A stretch of DNA of 64,000 nt, taken from an uncultured Muribaculaceae bacterium (lineage in GTDB: Bacteria > Bacteroidota > Bacteroidia > Bacteroidales > Muribaculaceae). Both the position numbers and the translations under genes were made by a program. Where the stretch lies: assembly GCA_947625935.1 (NCBI GenBank), contig CANQQE010000009.1:45982-109981 (forward strand), given 5' to 3'. This document shows positions 59,101-64,000 of the stretch, piece by piece (within the stretch, counting starts at the first letter, position 1; every line of letters begins with the position of its first letter). Below the pieces are notes generated by a model. The model saw only the letters and a program-made list of their open reading frames with translations. It was not told where the DNA came from and did not search any database.

Positions 59101-60060
59101 CCGGCTGCCACATACCACAACGACCGCGATGATGCCGACAAAGACCTTGTGACCAACTTCGCAGTCGACAAGCCGACAGTGTCAGTCAAGACCTACGACG
59201 GCGGCATCGAAGTAAAAGCAAGACGCTACGAGAGCAAATACTACCACAACGGCGGCAAGAACCACCTCGACCCCAACCACGGGCCCAAGAACCCCTGTGA
59301 CTGCGGCGAGTGCACCGACGACACCAAGCCCTACACCGAGTCGCTCGGATGGTTCGCCCACGGCGTGGTTGACTTCAACCTCTCGGGTATCGACAACGAA
59401 ACCCGCAACGCCTATGTCGGATTCCACCTCCAACAGACGGCTGTCAACGACGTGAACGGCGGTTGCTACTCGCTCCCCGGCGACAACAAGCTCTACCGCC
59501 ACTCATTCGCCGGAACCCGCTCATCGAACGGTGGTGCGCCGGTTCACTCCAACTGGGGCGCCGAATGGGGCGTGACTACCCTCGCTGACTACACCGAATG
59601 GAAAGCAGGTACCGAATGGACCGCCGCCAACGACTGGTCGACCAAAGCTGTAGAGCAGGGACACCTCCCGCTCCACATCAACCCCCTCTGCAAACTCACT
59701 GACGAGAACGGAAAGTTGAAGGGCGACCTCAAAGGTTATGTCGATGTGATCTATCCCGTGGTCAAGACCGACGGTGTGACACTGAGACTCAAGAACTCAC
59801 CCGCAGCAGCTCCCCGTCGCGCAGACGGTGAGACCCCGACCGAAGCTGGCGACATCTATCTCGTCGGAGCAAAAGCCCCCGTTGAAGTCAACATCTCACG
59901 TTCCGACATCGTCACCGGAGTCGAGGATGTGACCGTCGACAACAACGACGCCCCGGTTGAATACTACAACCTCCAGGGCTTCCGCGTGATGAACCCCGCC
60001 AAAGGCCAGGTCTACATCGTCCGCCAAGGCAACAAAGTCAGCAAAGTTCTTCTGAAATAA
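53149..60060 (+). CDS. Giant secreted protein with CBM26-like starch-binding modules and type IX-like C-terminus
   Basis: 2303 residues. Signal peptide 1-23 ('ILFLLLTAVCAMLYAPPINA'). Three modules start with 'YTFYVDKGDTGW' (~26), 'YTFYFDNSAV' (~134) and 'YTIYLDKTNI' (~342), each with a W/Y-rich first half and 'DGYxYTxNG' end, like CBM25/26 starch-binding modules. They alternate with Ig-like units ('VELLKDGTSVGG' and 'VTLWKDGSVYAE'). The middle and end are mostly beta-rich and unassigned. An H/C-rich patch has 'PCDCGECTD' (Cys2050, 2052, 2055). The last ~45 residues ('VEYYNLQGFRVMNPAKGQVY' then a basic end) match a type A sorting domain. No catalytic domain is recognised; a surface glycan-binding or matrix role is an inference. 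Monocistronic, with its own terminator. Confidence 0.82.
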   Translation: MKKILFLLLTAVCAMLYAPPINAADYTFYVDKGDTGWTTVQCYYWDNSPASFAASPECTPVPGHNTIYKIELTNDSLKGIIFHKGEPGDNNQSQNIDGNNLKDGYLYTLKKVEGQFATWTISDSKYTPPVVKNYTFYFDNSAVSVSDVPFNGWNPPKVYYKGTHSNMTLKDGNIYTYSISAASAPKVQFTDGGFNSLGDNGHCTVEVTITDGYVYKINGKNDSWVYTVDGEEYNPVKVQSVELLKDGTSVGGAVSSAPYSFSLSDLTGDEKFLVRVNYDNSTSKTYTVSSGTNLTETSSTTGFSIGKKYSAATLTVTLSGLEATSYALSNTTERPIELTSYTIYLDKTNITSDGLSTTNQVYFHTWDGANYDPACSWDNPIPCEKVNDDSNLWKVTFACTGTPKGFFLSSKKNENYTDRTVDITPTDGYVYTANGERDQYRWKVDGKVYDPTTVTKVTLWKDGSVYAEDSEAPFRFDLKKLTGTGVYRIVVDYSNGTSKSYIRELPNDPKEWLAPSTDYTLIEANETLRFRLNSTDSEHIISNARMTINFSGVNAVSYTLSEVTLLSHTADMWLYDGTKEWPMEHRRDGKYVLADFTPDAAKTYTVLLSLDGTTKTSYTVSDTTTPLVGGIRDAVEGTTGFSIDPTLTDVNVSVRLVKGVPTKISLGDHNGFYTIYLKQRFTDWAPYARLSNTDNDGFWWTVMTPVNGVRGVYSVTFDPTLYNRVRFLRQDHFDGNTNHQTVRTEEVINGHIYTINDEIDPAEGRGLDHELFVMPVTLASVSLVSADGTETIPLSLDDSGNWKATLPATMTGSYLIKVTGTDPTGAEQSTMYTITDSELSATTSNGTADEVVAGEIPFTLNFGSANNAILSLVMNADGSAPVQAYLTDPNSVISALYLICRNEDEGLDMTNPDARFTTSDGGHTWVWRGKIKRGNDYKYYVRGIAPEGAAHIHSIGKDVNYWIQSIKDGKQAVYGISDGQDGPNAAWSEQSDWGGNTYSFVFNPDQSLDNSPEEVKIIIETTDNQTKLGKMYYAYEKYTPRASAVYMPLSRDDFSMGPRYFLVGNRTAEWRLQPEWELAVDETGSSASGLTGRLMYKQYFGIAKVNTYDDYIMHHYELYTTARGEVTESNRSLTLALKGETSATRYDDPSSYKNGSDYAFWNTSSEDWIKCTPALITDATVTLNSEGIPTNVTFEFTTDKAEVAKNRAFTLVGANIQYEGVYTFNSGRQRNLNTMTHVRSNNTVDGWQNSWIQANAGGVPYVDGMGNVLYNTAFDATWMKSHSTPFYKQAKDFTYDSKSVTFLPCEQLDKLNEDEYADLYKFHPASAGGTDKIGDNSSITVGEITYGEEMVDYSGLNRTSINHSGWQCMVVKDMWLEGPFKIWAGWGGNLKRGDDVKDWENESEKENVENAARWFYENGGHGFGNQEKEVAGSAALDSEKAKVYATRRDVNAADFKVPALRYYPRVILWYNPDEGFDASAIQLVRPGVGPNIQAFYNTRKKNTLRYNWWVSVKEGDSHDEDLITGYVIDRYKSGADGSETLDRANIENVTFSTAKKVKDLKITDQEIDNGLDFTTDARVFHFTDDSEMLEAGSKYRYRIRLTVNGAEKKAASNELPIYTLEAPVIVTVKQQKFAADGSQDDNGDLYSFNIQLDAKLAAKHADKIVNPTAPAADQVTVATAVNKYVVSVDQHVYDRLIKATSLTVGDTQAASTDPFSLSTGSDVLIGQDTYLPAGRHYFTVLKADMVNQRDLPTYVWHNVAPNRNGFYEPLNDAEGKAIEADAYRFYVDLVSEERFLPEWGTLNFAEAPGSADVIAPPTKLTVGTPIIRKAEGVTMSNTPVNKMVSGTRLADYSTSEADGSHSHIAVNPVHFTRLNEVVADATFDALPVTDEVIQNHTIGYTVYVTKTGTTLAQAMADKKGARTLVAPAANKVTEAEISNFDLDDSDTRMTESIDGHGDKYIDARTNGNYDTHLRVAYTPNWEGAPAATYHNDRDDADKDLVTNFAVDKPTVSVKTYDGGIEVKARRYESKYYHNGGKNHLDPNHGPKNPCDCGECTDDTKPYTESLGWFAHGVVDFNLSGIDNETRNAYVGFHLQQTAVNDVNGGCYSLPGDNKLYRHSFAGTRSSNGGAPVHSNWGAEWGVTTLADYTEWKAGTEWTAANDWSTKAVEQGHLPLHINPLCKLTDENGKLKGDLKGYVDVIYPVVKTDGVTLRLKNSPAAAPRRADGETPTEAGDIYLVGAKAPVEVNISRSDIVTGVEDVTVDNNDAPVEYYNLQGFRVMNPAKGQVYIVRQGNKVSKVLLK

Positions 60061-60083
60061 CATTATCCTAAATTCTAAATCCC

Positions 60084-60120
60084 AAGGGGGTTCCTCGGAA
60101 ACGGGGAACCCCTTTTGTTT
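60084..60120 (+). terminator. Intrinsic terminator after the giant gene
   Basis: 11-bp stem (60084-60094 with 60105-60115, one G-T pair), 10-nt loop, followed by TTTTGTTT. Confidence 0.85.
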
Positions 60121-60153
60121 ACCAATCAGTGGAGGGGTGCACTACGCGCGCTG

Positions 60154-60181
60154 CGGCGGCTTGCCCATGGGCAAGCCCTAC
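60154..60181 (+). repeat. Palindromic intergenic repeat, copy 1
   Basis: 28 bp identical to 60251-60278; core GGCTTGCCCATGGGCAAGCC is a perfect 20-nt palindrome. Confidence 0.85.
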
Positions 60182-60224
60182 TCGCCGGACACAATCCGTT
60201 TCCACCTGCCAACAAACTGGCAGG

Positions 60225-60240
60225 GGTGTTGCAAAACTAC
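60225..60240 (+). other. Sequence resembling the IS terminal repeat
   Basis: GGTGTTGCAAAACTAC matches the left end of the IS at 62202 in 14 of 16 positions. It also forms part of a GGGGTG/CACCCC inverted repeat (60223-60228 with 60243-60248). Either a remnant of an IS end or chance. Confidence 0.4.
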
Positions 60241-60250
60241 AGCACCCCAT

Positions 60251-60278
60251 CGGCGGCTTGCCCATGGGCAAGCCCTAC
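60251..60278 (+). repeat. Palindromic intergenic repeat, copy 2
   Basis: Second exact copy, 97 bp after the first, ending one base before the recO stop codon (60280-60282, read on the minus strand), so it lies at the recO 3' end. Confidence 0.85.
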
Positions 60279-60279
60279 G

Positions 60280-61011
60280 TTAAAAAAGCTGGCGCAGGGT
60301 GGAAAGCGACTTGAGAGTCGCGAGAGGAATGTCGTGGAGGGTGTAATATCTCAGCAGCGTGTCGATGATGGCGTTGCGCTGGTCGCGCGAGAGTTTGAAC
60401 AGATGGAGATTGCGCCAGTGCATACGCGATAACGCGGCCGCCGCAGCCGTGTCGTCAACCGACAGCACGCTGTTTGCCGCCGCGGGCCCCGCGGCGCCGG
60501 CTCTGACCGTGCCCTCGGCGAGGTCGAGTTGCGTCCCGGGCCTGTAGCCGCTCATGTCGGGGGCTATCCCGAGCAGTTGCTGCAGCCTGATGAGAAAACA
60601 GATGTGGAAATTGGCCACACCCGCCGTCATCCCGTCGAGCATCATAGCCCCGCCGGCAATGAAATCATAGACCAGACTGTCAGGTTGCGGCTCGCGCAAC
60701 GCCGTCGCGAGAACGTCGGCAAGCAGCATGGCAATCGCGCTTTTGGCGGGGTTAAGATGTAGCCGCGGGAGAGGTGGCGACAGCCTCAGGTCGCGCAGAC
60801 GGTGTATCTCACGGCCCGGTCTGATGTCGCCCACACACTCCACCACCGACAGAGGCATAAGCATGGCCCGCCGACGGTTTCCGGCCGCCGTCGACGAGTC
60901 GGGAAGGGCAAAGGTAACCCTCCCGGCCTCGCGGGTATAGGTGGTCACGATAAGGCGCGTGTCGCTATGCCTCACCGTGCGCAAAATCACGGCGTGTAAA
61001 TGTTGATACAT
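60280..61011 (-). CDS. recO: DNA repair protein RecO
   Basis: Loads RecA on SSB-coated DNA with RecR (RecFOR pathway). From ATG 61011: OB-fold start 'HLHAVILRTVRHSDTRLIVTTYTREAGRVTFAL', basic segment after it, 'PLSVVECVGDIRPGREIHRLRDL', and a helical C-terminal part with 'FHICFLIRLQQLLGIAPDM'. 243 residues. No zinc Cys cluster, as in other Bacteroidetes RecO. The -7 box TATATTCG ends 6 nt before the ATG, so a leaderless mRNA is predicted. Divergent from rlmN. Confidence 0.9.
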   Translation of the reverse strand: MYQHLHAVILRTVRHSDTRLIVTTYTREAGRVTFALPDSSTAAGNRRRAMLMPLSVVECVGDIRPGREIHRLRDLRLSPPLPRLHLNPAKSAIAMLLADVLATALREPQPDSLVYDFIAGGAMMLDGMTAGVANFHICFLIRLQQLLGIAPDMSGYRPGTQLDLAEGTVRAGAAGPAAANSVLSVDDTAAAAALSRMHWRNLHLFKLSRDQRNAIIDTLLRYYTLHDIPLATLKSLSTLRQLF

Positions 61012-61015
61012 CTCC

Positions 61016-61035
61016 CGCGAATATACGACATTTCC
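61016..61035 (-). promoter_or_regulatory. recO promoter, left arm of a 20-bp inverted repeat
   Basis: On the minus strand this reads GGAAATGTCGTATATTCGCG, identical to 61126-61145 on the plus strand. The -7 box TATATTCG is at 61018-61025. No TTG at the usual distance. Confidence 0.7.
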
Positions 61036-61125
61036 CACAAACCGCCACCCCGCGGTGGCGCGCTCGCCGATAATCACAGGGGTTTAGTGCCGGTAGTTCT
61101 CAGCCGCGGGCGTCGGTGATTCATC

Positions 61126-61145
61126 GGAAATGTCGTATATTCGCG
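61126..61145 (+). promoter_or_regulatory. rlmN promoter, right arm of the 20-bp inverted repeat
   Basis: GGAAATGTCGTATATTCGCG, -7 box TATATTCG at 61136-61143, 21 nt before the rlmN ATG. No clear -33 TTG. Confidence 0.7.
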
Positions 61146-61164
61146 TTGATTTAGAGACAACAGT

Positions 61165-62193
61165 ATGGATCAAGAAGTTTGCAACAGCAAGAAACCGTTG
61201 ATAGGGCTGTCGCTCGACAGCCTGAGGGAGGTCGCCGCCGAGGCGGGTTTGCCGCGGTTTGCCGCGGGACAGATGGCCCGATGGCTTTATGAGAAACGCG
61301 TCGAGGAGATTGACGAGATGACCGACATCTCACGTCAGGGGCGCGCCCGGTTGGCCGAGAGATACACCGTTGGGCGCACGGCTCCCAAACACGCCGCCGC
61401 AAGCGTTGACGGGACGGTGAAATATCTGTTTGAAGGAGCGGGTGGCCGGGATGTCGAGGCTGTCTACATCCCCGACCGCGACAGGGCCACGCTGTGCGTG
61501 TCGTCACAGGCGGGGTGCCGTATGAACTGCTCTTTCTGCATGACGGGGCGCCAGGGATTCCACGGCAACCTGACAACGGCGCAGATCATCAACCAGGTGC
61601 TTTCGATACCCGACAGCTCCAAGCTGACCAACATAGTGTTCATGGGTATGGGAGAGCCGACCGACAACATGGGGGCGGTGCTTGAGGCGATCGAGGTGCT
61701 GACCTCACCCTGGGGATTGGCGTGGAGTCCCAAACGCATCACGGTTTCGTCGGTGGGCAACACACCCCGTCTGCGCGAGCTTCTTGACAAGACCAAGGTG
61801 CACATAGCCATCTCGGCCCACTCCCCCTATTCCGAGGAGCGCGGGGGGCTTATGCCTGTCGAAAAGGCTTATCCGCTGCGGGGAGTGCTTGAACTGCTGA
61901 GGGAATATGATTTCGCCCACCAGAGAAGGCTCTCGATGGAGTACATAATCTGGCGGGGCATAAACGACGACCCGCGCCACGCCGACGCGCTGGCACGGCT
62001 GCTGAAAGGGCTTGACTGCAGGGTCAACCTGATAAGATTCCACGCCATCCCGGGAGTCAGCCTGCGACCCGCCGACGAAGGGGTGATGACGGCGTTCCGC
62101 GACAGGCTGAACGCGGCCGGCATCACGGCGACCATACGCGCCAGCCGCGGCGAGGACATAATGGCGGCGTGCGGACAGTTGGCCGGGCAATGA
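61165..62193 (+). CDS. rlmN: Dual-specificity 23S rRNA/tRNA adenine-C2 methyltransferase RlmN
   Basis: Radical-SAM enzyme that methylates C2 of A2503 in 23S rRNA and A37 of some tRNAs. N-terminal HhH-like helices ('FAAGQMARWLYEKRVEEIDEMTDIS'), cluster motif 'CRMNCSFC' (Cys118, 122, 125), the upstream Cys111 of 'TLCVSSQAGC', 'NIVFMGMGEPTDN' and the methyl-carrying Cys336 in 'DIMAACGQL' are all in place. 342 residues, usual. An IS element begins 8 nt after its stop codon, so any native terminator has been displaced. Confidence 0.97.
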   Translation: MDQEVCNSKKPLIGLSLDSLREVAAEAGLPRFAAGQMARWLYEKRVEEIDEMTDISRQGRARLAERYTVGRTAPKHAAASVDGTVKYLFEGAGGRDVEAVYIPDRDRATLCVSSQAGCRMNCSFCMTGRQGFHGNLTTAQIINQVLSIPDSSKLTNIVFMGMGEPTDNMGAVLEAIEVLTSPWGLAWSPKRITVSSVGNTPRLRELLDKTKVHIAISAHSPYSEERGGLMPVEKAYPLRGVLELLREYDFAHQRRLSMEYIIWRGINDDPRHADALARLLKGLDCRVNLIRFHAIPGVSLRPADEGVMTAFRDRLNAAGITATIRASRGEDIMAACGQLAGQ

Positions 62194-62232
62194 TTGCCGA
62201 GGGTGTTGCAGAACTCCCTCAAAAAAGAAAGC

Positions 62233-62266
62233 AAAAGCCTCAACTTTCACAAGCTGAGGCTTTTTT
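62233..62266 (+). terminator. Hairpin at the left end of the IS, upstream of the transposase
   Basis: AAAAGCCTCA (62233-62242) pairs with TGAGGCTTTT (62255-62264), then TT. It would stop transcripts entering from rlmN, a common way for IS elements to avoid activation by host promoters. Confidence 0.8.
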
Positions 62267-62320
62267 ATGTCCACAAAATTTTGTAATTTTATGGTATTAA
62301 AACTAGTAAATACAAAGTTA

Positions 62321-63856
62321 ATGTATAAGCCTTATATATCCAACGATACGTTGCTTTTTCCTCCTAATCTAGGTGATTTTATTCCGCAAGATGCACCGGT
62401 AAGGCTGATTTCGGAGATAGTCGACCTTATGGATCTGAAAGAGATTCACGCCAGTTATTCAACATCTTCGGACGGACAACCACCATATCATCCGGCAATG
62501 CTGCTGAAGGTGGTGATTTTCGGATATATGAACAATATTTTTTCAACGAGAGGTCTGGAGTCAGCCATGACCTGCGACGCCCATCTTATATGGCTCTCGT
62601 CCTACCAGTTTCCCGACCATACGACAATCAGCAGATTCAAGACCCGCTGTATGCCCCATATCAAGGTGATTTTCACCCGTCTTGTCACTATACTTGCGGA
62701 ACGCGGCGAGATAAAGTTGACCGAAGACCTATATATTGACGGGACGACAATCCGGTCACGCGCCGCCCGTCGCCGGATAAAGTGGCGCAGCAATGCCGAG
62801 AAGTTCGGGGCTTCAGCCGATGCCGACATACAGGAGGGAGTCAAGGCTCTGCTTGAACAGGTGGAAAACGGCGACAGTATGGATGACAATAACGCCGGAC
62901 ATGTGTCCTACACGACAGAAGAGGCGCGAGAGATTGCCGACCGCATTGAACGGAGAGCCCAGAAGGAGGGATTAAAGAAAGTCCGTGGCAAGATTACCGC
63001 CATCCGTAATGCCTGCGACCGTAAAGAAGCGCATGACAGGACACTGGAGCAATGTGCCGGCAGGTGCGGAGTCGCCCCGACAGATCCTGACTGTGGCATC
63101 ATGCACGCCAAGGAAGACGGATACGAGGGGATGGCGACTCCAAACTACAACGTACAGATTGCGACTCAGAACCAGTATGTCACCAACTATGGAGCGTATG
63201 ACTCGGCAGAGGACAAGTCCATCGCAATGGACTTTGTCGACACCTGTGTGGAGGAAAACGGTGTCAAGCCCTCGGCTGTGGTCGAAGATGCCGGATACGG
63301 ATGTGAGGAAGTGTATGTAGGTCTGGAAGAAAGGCAGATTGAGGCGGTAGTCAAGTATCCCGGCTATGATGCGGAGACTATGCGCCGTCCTGTAAAAGAA
63401 GGGCAATATGACCGACTGGCATTCAGACTCTCTCCTGACGAAAGCTCGCTGGTATGTCCTGCCGGACATATGATGAGGGTTATACGCACGGAGGAAGCTT
63501 ACACAAGAAGCGGTTTCCGCAGTGACAGTACAGTGATGACATGTGACCACTGTGACGGATGCCCGTTTAAAGAAAAGTGCATACTTACAAAGAGCAAACG
63601 TGGTGAGATACATCGCAAATTAGGCAATATCCGGGAAGAACGCAAAGCCAAAGCCAGACTCGATATGCCGGCCAATCAGAAGAAGCTAAAGCGAAGATCC
63701 CGCGAACCGGAACCCGTATTCGGACAATTAAAGCATAATCATGGATACACCAGGTTCCGTCACTTCGGAAAAACCGGGGTCACGATGGATCCCGGCTTTG
63801 TCTTCATGGCGCTGAATATCCTGAAACTGCATAAAAACATGAAAAAATCGGCCTGA
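62321..63856 (+). CDS. IS1182-family transposase
   Basis: 511 residues from ATG 62321 ('MYKPYISNDTLLFPPNLGDFIPQDAPVRLI', the usual start region); an earlier open frame to 62267 lies in the terminal region. N-terminal DUF772 domain ('PPYHPAMLLKVVIFGYMNNIFSTRGLESA'), DDE catalytic residues likely Asp in 'LYIDGTTIRS', Asp in 'VVEDAGYGCEE' and Glu in 'RSREPEPVFGQLKHNHGY', the last being the Y-(2)-R-(3)-E-like region. A Cys cluster 'CDHCDGCPFKEKC' lies between. The reading frame is intact, so the element may be active. Confidence 0.93.
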   Translation: MYKPYISNDTLLFPPNLGDFIPQDAPVRLISEIVDLMDLKEIHASYSTSSDGQPPYHPAMLLKVVIFGYMNNIFSTRGLESAMTCDAHLIWLSSYQFPDHTTISRFKTRCMPHIKVIFTRLVTILAERGEIKLTEDLYIDGTTIRSRAARRRIKWRSNAEKFGASADADIQEGVKALLEQVENGDSMDDNNAGHVSYTTEEAREIADRIERRAQKEGLKKVRGKITAIRNACDRKEAHDRTLEQCAGRCGVAPTDPDCGIMHAKEDGYEGMATPNYNVQIATQNQYVTNYGAYDSAEDKSIAMDFVDTCVEENGVKPSAVVEDAGYGCEEVYVGLEERQIEAVVKYPGYDAETMRRPVKEGQYDRLAFRLSPDESSLVCPAGHMMRVIRTEEAYTRSGFRSDSTVMTCDHCDGCPFKEKCILTKSKRGEIHRKLGNIREERKAKARLDMPANQKKLKRRSREPEPVFGQLKHNHGYTRFRHFGKTGVTMDPGFVFMALNILKLHKNMKKSA

Positions 63857-63869
63857 ACAGACCGATTTT
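63844..63869 (+). terminator. Terminator of the transposase gene
   Basis: AAAATCGG (63844-63851) pairs with CCGATTTT (63862-63869), 10-nt loop; overlaps the end of the coding region. Confidence 0.7.
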
Positions 63870-64000
63870 CACATATTTCATTCTTTTGGTCAAATTTTAA
63901 ACTCTCGAGAACCGAAAATTCGGTCGGAATCAGATAATTTCAATGTTTGACGTGAATAGTCAATTCTCAGGCTCTTTGAATTGAGAGGTTCTGCAACACC

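Larger units (their letters stand above)
62202..64000 (+). mobile_element. IS1182-like insertion sequence (right end at window edge)
   Basis: Left end GGTGTTGCAGAAC (62202-62214) is matched by its reverse complement in the last 13 bases of the window (63988-64000), so the element is ~1.8 kb and essentially complete; the target duplication cannot be seen because the right flank is missing. One transposase gene, an outward-facing-read blocking hairpin at the left end and a terminator after the gene complete it. Confidence 0.88.

Overview
The window is a chromosomal segment from a gut-type member of the Bacteroidales, most likely a relative of the Muribaculaceae. The signs are a SusC/SusD/SusE/SusF-like locus, a PorW-PorX pair, lipoproteins with acidic residues after the lipobox Cys, no Shine-Dalgarno reliance, promoters of the Bacteroidetes type (TTG, about 19-22 nt, TAnnTTTG or TAnnTTCG), and GC-rich codon use in most genes. 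The family placement is an inference; no rRNA gene is present.

Layout. 1-5.4 kb: end of a leucine-rich surface protein, then trmB-mrp-esterase, pyrG and yidC. 7.8-10.9 kb: a glutamate-dependent acid-resistance pair, gadB-gadC. 11.0-18.4 kb (minus): a SusC-D-E-F-like glycan uptake operon without a glycoside hydrolase. 18.4-20.8 kb: a poorly coding region with a stand-alone DUF6377-like regulator domain, a hicAB toxin-antitoxin pair and a gene remnant. 20.8-25.3 kb: a secreted endonuclease I, a lipoprotein and an orphan TonB-type receptor. 25.4-32.4 kb: one likely operon of lipoprotein, ThiF/MoeB-like enzyme, PorW, PorX, TsaE and BirA. 32.6-36.9 kb: an AT-rich secreted protein with an Asn-Cys-x-x-Trp-Ala domain, a secreted beta-propeller and an S24-type repressor. 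37-47.6 kb: housekeeping genes (phoH, purC, ubiE/menG, tRNA-Arg, folA, thyA, a polyferredoxin, RNase H, an alanine dehydrogenase-like protein, aroK, mscL), a compositionally mosaic glycosyltransferase and gap. 47.7-52.5 kb: a YefM/YoeB pair, ribF, a HAD phosphatase, an O-methyltransferase, pyk and aroQ. 53.1-60.1 kb: a 2303-residue secreted protein with starch-binding-like modules. 60.3-64 kb: recO, rlmN and an IS1182-like element that runs to the window end.

How parts fit together. PorX and PorW regulate or serve the type IX secretion system in related bacteria. Four proteins here (window start, 32.6 kb, 35.0 kb, 53.1 kb) end in modules resembling type A type IX sorting domains, so regulators and probable cargo share this segment. 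The Sus-like operon and the giant CBM26-like protein both point to polysaccharide capture at the cell surface. GadB/GadC would consume protons and export GABA.

The less ordinary signals are mostly non-coding: a perfect 20-bp inverted repeat carrying matching promoter boxes for recO and rlmN, three 33-bp units upstream of purC, a palindromic interspersed repeat in three copies, a long hairpin between gadB and gadC, an apparent frameshift in the SusE-like signal peptide, and promoters so close to start codons that leaderless transcripts are predicted.
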